The position numbers and the translations under genes were made by a program. From positions 1 to 6,849 of the forward strand of contig JAPSIU010000145.1 in assembly GCA_031178565.1 (NCBI GenBank): a stretch of 6,849 nucleotides of DNA. Direction: 5' to 3'. Shown here piece by piece: positions 1-6,849 of this stretch. Source of the DNA: Leucobacter sp. (GTDB taxonomy: Bacteria > Actinomycetota > Actinomycetes > Actinomycetales > Microbacteriaceae). Below the pieces are notes generated by a model. It was given only the letters and a program-made list of their open reading frames with translations, did not search any database and was not told the origin of the DNA. Position 1 is the stretch's first letter. Every line of letters starts with the position of its first letter.

Positions 1-1
1 C

Positions 2-334
2 TCACTTGCTGAACCCGGCGGCGCGAAGGGTGCCGCCGCGCTCGCCGACGGGGACCGGGAGGTCGAGCCGAAGGTGCTTCGCGCGCAGCTCGTCGAGGAA
101 GCGCAGCGCCCGCCGCGCGAAGTAGCCGAGCTCGAGGTCGTGGCGCTTCTTCTCGAGCTCCATGATCACGACGACGGGCAGGACCACGGAGTGCTCGGCG
201 AAGCGGAAGAGCGCCGCCGGGTCGCTGAGCAGCACGGAGGTGTCGAGCACATAGCAGCGTTCCGTCTGCTTCACGGTCGCGAGCTTCTCCGGACCACCGG
301 ACGCCTGGATATCGGTGTAGTGGGTATCGGCCAC
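2..334 (-). CDS. PIN-domain protein, truncated N-terminal part of a PIN-PhoH (PhoH2-type) protein
   Basis: The 110-residue product starts at GTG (332-334), preceded by a strong GGAGGAG. Residues 27-66 contain the PIN hallmark YVLDTSVLLSDP (acidic D31), then VVLPVVVIMELEKKRH with conserved E59, then LGYFARRALRFLDELR. This is the typical opening of actinobacterial PIN-PhoH proteins, in which a PIN ribonuclease domain is fused to a PhoH ATPase/RNA-helicase-like domain (about 430 residues in mycobacterial PhoH2). Here the reading frame follows the family to GGTLR (residues 100-104), jumps to AAGFSK and stops at TGA (2-4). The second cluster of PIN acidic residues and the whole PhoH domain are therefore absent from this frame. 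The likely explanations are an in-frame deletion plus frameshift, a real truncation, or an assembly error at the edge. Family identity is fairly sure. Whether the gene is intact cannot be settled because only one base lies beyond the stop. It is divergent from mtnA. Confidence 0.75.
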   Translation of the reverse strand: MADTHYTDIQASGGPEKLATVKQTERCYVLDTSVLLSDPAALFRFAEHSVVLPVVVIMELEKKRHDLELGYFARRALRFLDELRAKHLRLDLPVPVGERGGTLRAAGFSK

Positions 335-339
335 GATGG

Positions 340-346
340 CTCCTCC
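340..346 (-). promoter_or_regulatory. Ribosome binding site that decides the GTG start of the PIN gene
   Basis: Read on the minus strand the sequence is GGAGGAG, then CCATC, then GTG. This near-ideal Shine-Dalgarno with a 5-base spacer supports GTG at 334 over later in-frame candidates. Confidence 0.6.
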
Positions 347-417
347 GCTCGGGGCGCCTGCCCCAACTCATCGAGACGACCATCGTGTTCCGAGGTGGTT
401 GCTGCGGCCGCCTCGAC

Positions 418-432
418 CGGGCACCCTGCCCG
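418..432. repeat. Small perfect inverted repeat CGGGCA-CCC-TGCCCG
   Basis: Two perfect 6-base arms flank a 3-base centre in the divergent intergenic region. A third copy of the half-site CGGGCA lies at 465-470. The arrangement could be an operator, or a hairpin in the leader of the PIN gene. In GC-rich DNA repeats this short also occur by chance. Confidence 0.3.
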
Positions 433-441
433 ATAGCTCAC

Positions 442-471
442 ACGGTACGCCTCAATGCTGACAGCGGGCAA
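442..471 (-). promoter_or_regulatory. Possible sigma-A-type promoter for the PIN gene
   Basis: On the minus strand a -35-like TTGCCC (466-471) is separated by 18 bases from a -10-like TACCGT (442-447, matching TANNNT). Transcription would begin near 435 and give a leader of about 100 nt before the GTG start. This is a motif match only, and GC-rich actinobacterial promoters are weakly conserved. Confidence 0.25.
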
Positions 472-495
472 TAATGACACGCGAAGCGCTCGTGT

Positions 496-527
496 CCTCC
501 GCGTGAACGGTTTCGCTCACGCGGGGG
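496..527. promoter_or_regulatory. Strong imperfect hairpin/palindrome upstream of mtnA
   Basis: CCTCCGCGTGAACG and CGCTCACGCGGGGG are complementary around the loop GTTT. They form 13 pairs, one of them G-T, with a single A-C mismatch; the core CCGCGTGA/TCACGCGG is perfect. No T-run follows on either strand, and the genes on both sides point away, so it does not look like a terminator. It could be a regulator's operator or a structured leader of the mtnA operon. The regulator is unknown. Confidence 0.45.
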
Positions 528-539
528 TCGCGGGACCGG

Positions 540-545
540 TATTCT
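540..545 (+). promoter_or_regulatory. Possible -10 element for the mtnA operon
   Basis: TATTCT matches the TANNNT form and lies 40 bases before the proposed TTG start. No recognisable TTGNNN hexamer sits at 16-18 bases upstream. That position falls inside the 496-527 palindrome, which would suit a controlled promoter but also weakens the call. Confidence 0.2.
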
Positions 546-570
546 GTACTTCGGACTGTCCGCCCTTATG

Positions 571-579
571 AAAGAGGAG
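571..579 (+). promoter_or_regulatory. Ribosome binding site for the TTG start of mtnA
   Basis: AAAGAGGAG is followed by the 6-base spacer CACCGC and then TTG at 586-588. The ATG at 568 has no comparable site before it, and starting there would translate the Shine-Dalgarno itself as Lys-Glu-Glu. The site therefore favours initiation at TTG. Confidence 0.6.
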
Positions 580-585
580 CACCGC

Positions 586-1629
586 TTGCGAACGATCGAC
601 TGGGTCGACGGAGCCATCGAACTCATCGATCAGACCCTCCTCCCGCACCGCATCGAGGTGCACCGGGTCACGGAGCTCCCCGAGCTGATCGACGACATCC
701 AGCGCCTCGCGGTTCGCGGCGCTCCCGCGCTCGGCGTCGCCGGCGCGCTCGGCGTCGCGCTCATCGCGGCGAGCGTCGACGCCGCGAACGGCGACGAGGA
801 GTTCGACACGGACGAGGTGCGGCGGCAGGCGGCACTGCTGCGGGAGGCCCGTCCCACCGCCGTGAACCTCTCCTGGGGAGTCGACCGGGCCCTCTCCCGG
901 CTCTCGGACGGCGCCGAAGCGATTCTGCGCGAGGCGCTCGCGATCCGCGACGAAGACGTCGCGGCGTGCGTGTCCATGGGGCTCCGCGGCGCCGACCTCA
1001 CGCGTGAGCTCACCGGCAAGGACCGCGTTCGGGTCATGACGATCTGCAACACCGGCAGCCTCGCCACAGTGGAGCGCGGTACCGCCCTCGGCGTGATCCA
1101 GACGCTCCTCGAGCAGGGTTCGCTCGAGGAGGCCTTCCCGCTCGAGACGCGCCCGCTGCTGCAGGGCGCTCGCCTCACCGCCTGGGAGCTGCAGCGGATG
1201 GAGGCGCCGTTCCGGCTCCTCATCGACTCGGCCGGCCCGTTCCTGCTTTCGCGCGGGATCGCCGACGCGGTGTTCATCGGCGCGGATCGGATCGCCGCCA
1301 ACGGCGACACCGCCAACAAGATCGGGTCGTTCTCGCTCGCGCTCGCGGCGCAGCACGCGGGCGTCCCCTTCATCGTGGTCGCCCCGGAGTCGACGATCGA
1401 CATGGCGACCGAGAGCGGCGCCGACATCGAGATCGAGGATCGCGGCGTCGCAGAGGTCGCGGGTTTCGGAGGCGTCGGCACCGCGCCCGAGGGTGTCGGC
1501 GCCGTCAATCCGGCGTTCGACGTGACCCCCCACGACCTCATCACCGCGATCGTCACCGAGCGACGCGTGATCCTGCCGGGCAAGGGGCAGGATCTCTCGA
1601 GCGTTCCGCTCGGGGATGTCCGGTCCTAA
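586..1629 (+). CDS. mtnA: S-methyl-5-thioribose-1-phosphate isomerase (MtnA)
   Basis: This cytoplasmic enzyme of the methionine salvage pathway converts 5-methylthioribose-1-phosphate to 5-methylthioribulose-1-phosphate. It is related to the eIF2B alpha/beta/delta subunits. The 347-residue length is normal. Visible family motifs in order are RGAPALGVAGA near residue 48, the catalytic-cysteine segment ICNTGSLAT (C154), ETRPLLQGARLTAWEL, FIGADRIAANGDTANKIGS with catalytic D234, APESTID, and NPAFDVTPHDLITAIVTE near the C-terminus. Counted from the upstream ATG at 568, these residues become 160 and 240, as in the Bacillus subtilis enzyme. I prefer the TTG start at 586: it follows AAAGAGGAG and gives the typical N-terminus MRTIDWVDGAIELIDQ. 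It lies 43 bases before the lipoprotein gene and probably heads the operon. Some MtnA enzymes also isomerise 5-deoxyribose-1-phosphate, so that role is possible. No mtnK, mtnP or later salvage gene is visible. Confidence 0.95.
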   Translation: MRTIDWVDGAIELIDQTLLPHRIEVHRVTELPELIDDIQRLAVRGAPALGVAGALGVALIAASVDAANGDEEFDTDEVRRQAALLREARPTAVNLSWGVDRALSRLSDGAEAILREALAIRDEDVAACVSMGLRGADLTRELTGKDRVRVMTICNTGSLATVERGTALGVIQTLLEQGSLEEAFPLETRPLLQGARLTAWELQRMEAPFRLLIDSAGPFLLSRGIADAVFIGADRIAANGDTANKIGSFSLALAAQHAGVPFIVVAPESTIDMATESGADIEIEDRGVAEVAGFGGVGTAPEGVGAVNPAFDVTPHDLITAIVTERRVILPGKGQDLSSVPLGDVRS

Positions 1630-1672
1630 GCTCTACTGCAACACCCCCTCTTCGCATTCGAAAGGAACGCAT

Positions 1673-2725
1673 ATGTTCTTCACCAAGCGCCGCGCCCGCG
1701 CGGCCCTGTTCGCGGGAGCCGCGTCGGCCGCCCTCCTGCTCACCTCCTGCGCCGGAGGCGGCGGGGGAACCGAGGAGGGGGGCGACGAGGGGCCCGGCTT
1801 CATCTACATCACGAGCGACCCCATCGGCCAGAACGAGTTCCTGAAGTCGGGCAAGGTCGGCATCGAGAACGTCGCGGAGGAGTTCGAGGGCACCTCCGAC
1901 ACCTTCGAATCGAAGGACGAGGCCACCCGCCGCTCGAACCTCGAGGCCGCGATCGCCGAGGCGCCCGAGGTCATCGTGATGCTCGGCTTCCAGTTCGCCG
2001 ACGTGGCGAAGGAGCTCGCCGAGCAGAATCCCCAGCAGAAGTTCCTGCTGATCGACACCTTCGTCGAGGGAGCACCCGAGAACCTCTACCAGGCCACCTT
2101 CCGCGAGCAGGAGCCCTCCTACCTCCTCGGCGTCGAGGCGGGGATGCTCACCCAGTCGGGCAAGGTCGGCTCGGTCGTGTCGCTCGACATCCCGCTGCTG
2201 AAGAAGTACTCCGACGGCTTCGCCGAGGGTGCGAAGAGCGTCAAGCCCGACGTCGAGACCGTCGCCCCGCAGGTCATCGGCGGCGACAACCCCTTCGCCG
2301 ATCCCGCGCGCGGCAAGGAGCAGGCGCTCGCCTTCGCCGCGACCGGCGTGGATCAGGTCTTCGCGGTCGGCGCGGCATCGAACGGCGGCATCATCGAGGC
2401 CGCGACCGAGCGGGGCTTCTCCGCCTACGGCGTCGACGCCAACCAGTGCCCCATGGCTCCCGGCTCGGTCGTCGATGGAACCGTCAAGTCGGTGGACCGG
2501 GTCATCGAGACGGTCGTCGGCGAGATCATGGACGGCACCAGCGCCGCGGACGCCACGACCTCGTTCGGCCTCGCCGAGGAGGGCATGACGATCGTCAGTC
2601 TCACGGAGGACGCGGCCGAGTCGCAGTGCACCGTGATGGAGAACCCCGAGGTGCTCGAGAAGGTCGAGCAGGTGCGCGATGACATCGTGAGCGGCGAGAT
2701 CACGGTCACCGACCCGACCGCGTAG
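1673..2725 (+). CDS. BMP/Med-family (PnrA-like) substrate-binding lipoprotein of an ABC importer
   Basis: The 350-residue product is an extracytoplasmic binding protein anchored by a lipid. The start is ATG 1673, with AAAGGAA five bases upstream; a frame extension to 1616 would overlap mtnA and bury the signal. Residues 1-26 form a lipoprotein signal: KRRAR, a hydrophobic stretch, then lipobox LTSC with modified C26. A Gly/Glu-rich linker follows. The rest matches the BMP family (periplasmic-binding-protein fold type I), with SGKVGSVVSLDIPLLKKYSDGFAEGAK, GGDNPFADPARGKEQALAFAATGVDQVFAVGAA and AYGVDANQCP. Family members such as Treponema PnrA and streptococcal BmpA/RnsB bind purine or other nucleosides. 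The usual N-terminal DxSFN motif is replaced here by QNEFL (residues 53-57), and C259 and C319 are the only mature-domain cysteines. A nucleoside-like ligand is inferred and the exact substrate is unknown. It is followed by a hairpin and then its ATPase. Confidence 0.92.
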   Translation: MFFTKRRARAALFAGAASAALLLTSCAGGGGGTEEGGDEGPGFIYITSDPIGQNEFLKSGKVGIENVAEEFEGTSDTFESKDEATRRSNLEAAIAEAPEVIVMLGFQFADVAKELAEQNPQQKFLLIDTFVEGAPENLYQATFREQEPSYLLGVEAGMLTQSGKVGSVVSLDIPLLKKYSDGFAEGAKSVKPDVETVAPQVIGGDNPFADPARGKEQALAFAATGVDQVFAVGAASNGGIIEAATERGFSAYGVDANQCPMAPGSVVDGTVKSVDRVIETVVGEIMDGTSAADATTSFGLAEEGMTIVSLTEDAAESQCTVMENPEVLEKVEQVRDDIVSGEITVTDPTA

Positions 2726-2733
2726 CTCCCGCA

Positions 2734-2761
2734 GGGATCCTGCGAATCCGCGCAGGATCCC
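2734..2761 (+). promoter_or_regulatory. Intercistronic hairpin between binding protein and ATPase genes
   Basis: GGGATCCTGCG and CGCAGGATCCC are perfect 11-base complementary arms around the 6-base loop AATCCG, starting 8 bases after the lipoprotein stop. No T-run follows, so full termination is unlikely. In ABC importer operons such hairpins usually stabilise the upstream message or attenuate readthrough, giving more binding protein than membrane components. That role is inferred here. Confidence 0.6.
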
Positions 2762-2782
2762 ACACCGCACCACCTCGAACCC

Positions 2783-2789
2783 GAAGGAG
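2783..2789 (+). promoter_or_regulatory. Ribosome binding site that decides the ATPase start
   Basis: GAAGGAG is followed by TGAGC and then ATG at 2795. The in-frame GTG at 2789 shares its first base with this site and so cannot be served by it, which favours ATG 2795. Confidence 0.6.
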
Positions 2790-2794
2790 TGAGC

Positions 2795-4365
<1,571 letters not shown>

Positions 4366-4369
<4 letters not shown>

Positions 4370-5568
4370 GCGGGATGCAGAGAGCCGGCCGCTGGCTCGC
4401 CGGCCCGATTCCGATCTCGGTCGTGCTCGCGCTCGTCATCGGCGCGTGCTTCATGGCGATAGCCGGGATCGACCCGCTGAGCGGCTACCAGGCCATGCTC
4501 AGCGGTTCGTTCGGCAGCGGAGCGGGCCTCGCGAACACGCTCCAGCGAGCGGTGCCGATCATCGGCATCGGGATCGCGATCGCCGTCGCGTTCCGCGCCG
4601 GCGTGCTCAACCTCGGCACCGAGGGCCAGGCGGGGCTCGGCGCTCTCGCGGGAGGCATCGTCGCGATCTACATGCCGGGGCCGGCCGTCCTCATCGTGCC
4701 GCTCGCCTTCGCGGCGGCCATCGCCGTCGGTGCGGCGTGGGGCCTCATCGCCGCCGTGCTGCAGAACCTCCTCGGCGTACCGATCCTGCTCTCGACGCTG
4801 CTGCTCAACTATCCGGCTCGGTATTTCTCCTCCTGGCTCATCCGCTTCAGGCTCGACGAACCGGAGTCCGATCTGATCTCGAGCGAGCAGGTGCGCCCCG
4901 AGGTGCAGCTCTCGATGCTCGTTCCCCGGGACTCCTCGCTCGCGGAGACACTGCGGAACGGCCTCGGTCCCACCAGCCCCGTCACCGCGGTGCTCACGGG
5001 AGTCAACTGGTCGCTCGTGGTCGTGATCCTCGTCGTCGTCGGAGCGATCTTCATGAACCGCCGCACCCGCTACGGCTTCGAGTCCGGCCTCAGCGGCCAG
5101 AACGCCGAGTTCGTGAGGTACGGGGGCGTGCAGCCCGGCCCTCTCGTGCTCCGGACGATGGCCCTCTCCGGCGGGCTCGCGGGCCTCGTCGGCCTCATGC
5201 TGATCATCGGGGCTCCGAGCACCCGCCTCATCGAGGGGTACTTCGTACAGACCAACTACGCGTGGACGGCCCTCCTCGTGACCCTCCTCGCGCTCTACCG
5301 CCCGCTCGGCATCGTGATCGCGGGCCTCTTCTTCGCCGCGATCATGGTCGGCAGCGACGCGATGGGCCGCGAGCTCGGGCTCTCCCCGCAGATCGCCGCG
5401 GTGATCCAGGCGCTCGTCATCATCCTGCTCGCCTTCCGCGTCGCACTCCCTCGGCTCCGCAAGAAGCGGGGTCGCTCCGAGGGCCCGGCGGAGACGCCAG
5501 TGCTGCCGTCCCTGAACGAGGGACCCGCCGCTCTCGCGGGCGCAGAGTCGAAGGAGTCCGAGCGATGA
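4366..5568 (+). CDS. Nucleoside-type ABC importer permease subunit 1 (BPD_transp_2 family)
   Basis: This 400-residue integral membrane protein begins at GTG, overlapping the ATPase stop by four bases, with AAGGAGG seven bases upstream. Its features match the longer permease of BMP-type importers (NupP/YufP-like). It has a first membrane segment near residues 15-36, the conserved AVAFRAGVLNLGTEGQ stretch (F76 to Q88), several further hydrophobic segments up to about residue 365, and a glycine-rich coupling-type segment SGGLAGLVGLM near 265-275. Between segments, roughly residues 160-210, is a hydrophilic stretch rich in Asp, Glu and Arg that probably faces the outside. About 35 polar residues after the basic LRKKRGR form a C-terminal tail, presumably cytoplasmic. 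It should pair with the second permease to form the channel. Membrane segments were judged by eye. Confidence 0.92.
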
Positions 5569-6479
5569 ACTTCCTCACCATGTTCGATCAGGATCTCCTC
5601 TCCTCCGTGCTCCGATCGCTCATCCCGATCCTGCTCGCCGCGCTCGGCGGAATGCTCGCGGAGCGCGTCGGCATCTTCAACATCGGTCTCGAGGGCATGA
5701 TCCTCGTCGGTGCGTTCTCGGGGGTCGCCGCATCCTATTTCACCCACAACTGGGTCGTCGGAGTGATCGTCGCGATGCTCTCGGGCGCGCTGTTCTCGCT
5801 GATCCTCGGCTACGGCTCGGTCTATCGCAAGGGCGACCCGATCGTGCTCGCGATCGCGATGAACATCCTCGCGGTGGGCATGACGAGCTTCCTGCTGGTC
5901 GCGATCTTCGATGTGCAGGGCGTGTTCCAGGATCCGGGCATCGACGGCATCCCCGTGTGGCGGATCCCGGTGCTCGCCGACATCCCGTGGATCGGCGCCC
6001 TGTTCTCGCTCTCTCCCCTCGGGTACCTGGCGCTGCTGCTCGTGCCGGCGCTCTGGATCGTGCTGTTCCGCACACCCCTCGGCCTTCGCCTGCGCGGCGT
6101 CGGAGAGCGTCCGCTCGCCGCCGCGACGATGGGCGTCAAGCCGCAGCACTACCAGCTCGGCGCCGTCATCGCCTCGGGCGCGCTCGCGGGGCTCGGCGGG
6201 GCGCAGCTCGCGCTCGGCAACGTGGTGCAGTTCACCGAGAACATGTCGGCGGGACGCGGCTGGATCGCGGTCGTCGCGGTGATGCTCGCGCGCGCTCACC
6301 CGATCGGCGTGCTGGGCGCGGCCCTGCTCTTCGGCTTCGCCGACGCCCTCGGCTTCCGGCTCCAGTCCTTCGGGCTGCCCCAGCAACTCACGGACGCGGG
6401 CCCTTACGTGGTCACGCTCGTCGTGCTCGTGCTCATGAGCCGCCGCTTCCGCAGGACACGAGAGGCCGCGCTCGCGTGA
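5565..6479 (+). CDS. Nucleoside-type ABC importer permease subunit 2 (BPD_transp_2 family)
   Basis: The 304-residue membrane protein starts at ATG 5565, sharing ATGA with the previous stop; AAGGAG lies eight bases upstream. The same frame is open back to 4446, but there it reads an Arg/His-rich shadow of permease 1, so that extension is not real. The conserved LAERVGIFNIGLEGMILVGAF (E33 to about F50) is the counterpart of the SERSGVVNIGLEGMML-type motif of NupQ/YufQ-like permeases. Further hydrophobic segments follow at about residues 63-85, 95-120, 147-170, 200-220, 235-272 and 282-297, with a short basic tail (RRFRRTRE). SGALAGLGGAQLALG near 203-217 resembles the cytoplasmic coupling region. 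It completes the importer. The stop overlaps the next gene's start (GTGA), so translation is probably coupled. Confidence 0.93.
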   Translation: MNFLTMFDQDLLSSVLRSLIPILLAALGGMLAERVGIFNIGLEGMILVGAFSGVAASYFTHNWVVGVIVAMLSGALFSLILGYGSVYRKGDPIVLAIAMNILAVGMTSFLLVAIFDVQGVFQDPGIDGIPVWRIPVLADIPWIGALFSLSPLGYLALLLVPALWIVLFRTPLGLRLRGVGERPLAAATMGVKPQHYQLGAVIASGALAGLGGAQLALGNVVQFTENMSAGRGWIAVVAVMLARAHPIGVLGAALLFGFADALGFRLQSFGLPQQLTDAGPYVVTLVVLVLMSRRFRRTREAALA

Positions 6480-6849
6480 GCGGGGCCGTGAACGGCTCCG
6501 TGGGCGGCGCCCTCGACGGCGGCCCCGGGAGCGCCCTGCCGCCCGAAGCCGCGCGCTGGGCGGATCGCCTCGGTCTCGAGCCGCTCGAGCACGAGGGGGG
6601 CCTGTTCCGCCGGATGCACCTCGACGAGCACTCGAGCGCCATCTACTACCTGCTCGCGGATCCCGACTTCTCCGCCCTGCACGCCCTCGGCTCCGTGGAG
6701 GTCTACCACTGGTACGCGGGTTCGCCCCTGCGGCTCCTGCTGCTCCACCCCGACGGACGCTCCGAGGAGCGCCTGCTCGGACCCGACCTCGAGGCGGGAC
6801 AGCTCCCGCAGCTCGTCGTGGAGGCCGGGGTCATGAGGTCCCACCACCA
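6476..6849 (+). CDS. DUF985 / Cupin_5 family protein, 3' end beyond the window
   Basis: An open frame from GTG 6476 runs off the right edge (124 complete codons). It shares GTGA with the permease stop, and GAGAGG sits ten bases upstream. After about 22 low-complexity residues the sequence follows the DUF985 pattern in order: a LGLEPLEHEGGLFRRMHL segment (the family's HPEGGYFRE-like motif), SSAIYYLLADPDFSALHAL, EVYHWYAGSPLRLLLLHPDG, and LLGPDLEAGQLPQLVVEAGVM. The family adopts an RmlC-like double-stranded beta-helix (cupin) fold. Structures are known but no reaction is established. The usual His/Pro/Tyr positions of the first motif read E-H-E-G-G-L-F here. GTG codons at 6488 and 6500 could also be starts. 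The operon position suggests a link with the substrate of the importer, but that is inference. Confidence 0.88.
   Translation, partial: MSGAVNGSVGGALDGGPGSALPPEAARWADRLGLEPLEHEGGLFRRMHLDEHSSAIYYLLADPDFSALHALGSVEVYHWYAGSPLRLLLLHPDGRSEERLLGPDLEAGQLPQLVVEAGVMRSHH

Noticed and set aside
74..436. Plus-strand 120-codon frame through the PIN gene and intergenic region
   Set aside because: It is the shadow of the minus-strand PIN domain, with no recognisable domain.
335..585. SAM or other riboswitch upstream of mtnA
   Set aside because: Apart from one hairpin I see no conserved riboswitch core, and the leader after the likely promoter would be too short.
517..1533. Long minus-strand frames opposite mtnA (to 338 codons)
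   Set aside because: Low-complexity Arg/Glu/Asp/Ala composition and no start-site support; mtnA on the plus strand explains the region.
1630..1672. Terminator or promoter between mtnA and the lipoprotein gene
   Set aside because: The 43-base gap holds the ribosome binding site but no stem-loop with a T-run and no convincing promoter pair, so readthrough is the simpler reading.
4446..5564. Upstream extension of the second permease giving a 677-residue protein
   Set aside because: The extension reads as an Arg/His/Pro-rich shadow frame of permease 1. The real permease begins at ATG 5565 with its own AAGGAG.
5295..6386. 363-codon minus-strand frame opposite the permeases
   Set aside because: Composition is dominated by Glu, Arg, Asp and His, typical of the antisense of hydrophobic membrane-protein genes; no motifs.

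Overview
The window is GC-rich DNA with tightly packed genes, frequent GTG/TTG starts and strong purine-rich ribosome binding sites. This fits a high-GC actinobacterium. Protein similarity as I remember it points towards Microbacteriaceae (Leucobacter/Microbacterium-like), but that placement is inference.

Layout. Positions 2-334 (minus strand) carry the start of a PIN-domain protein of the PIN-PhoH (PhoH2) type. Its frame closes at the window edge, far short of the family's normal length. A divergent intergenic region of about 250 bp (335-585) follows. It holds a possible minus-strand promoter, a small inverted repeat and a strong hairpin. From 586 to the right edge everything is on the plus strand and looks like one operon. 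It runs: mtnA (methylthioribose-1-phosphate isomerase, probably from a TTG start at 586), a BMP/Med-family substrate-binding lipoprotein (1673-2725), an 11-bp-stem intercistronic hairpin (2734-2761), a double-domain ABC ATPase (2795-4369), two permease subunits (4366-5568 and 5565-6479), and the first 124 codons of a DUF985 (Cupin_5) protein (6476 to the edge). The last three gene junctions are 4-base stop/start overlaps.

How the parts fit. The lipoprotein, ATPase and two unlike permeases make up a complete nucleoside-type importer (the BmpA/NupABC or RnsBACD architecture, in CUT2-like form). MtnA isomerises 5-methylthioribose-1-phosphate, the product of phosphorolysis of 5'-methylthioadenosine, and in some organisms also handles 5-deoxyribose-1-phosphate. 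Co-transcription of mtnA with a nucleoside-type importer suggests uptake and salvage of 5'-modified nucleosides or related ribosides. The substrate is not shown by the sequence. The binding protein departs from the classical purine-nucleoside-binding motif and has a possible disulfide. The DUF985 protein has no known function, and its place in the operon makes it a candidate member of the same pathway.

There are no RNA genes, insertion sequences, CRISPR arrays or phage genes that I can support. The large antisense frames are GC-driven shadows. The most unusual points are the truncated PIN gene, the mtnA-importer-cupin linkage, and the binding-site differences of the lipoprotein.
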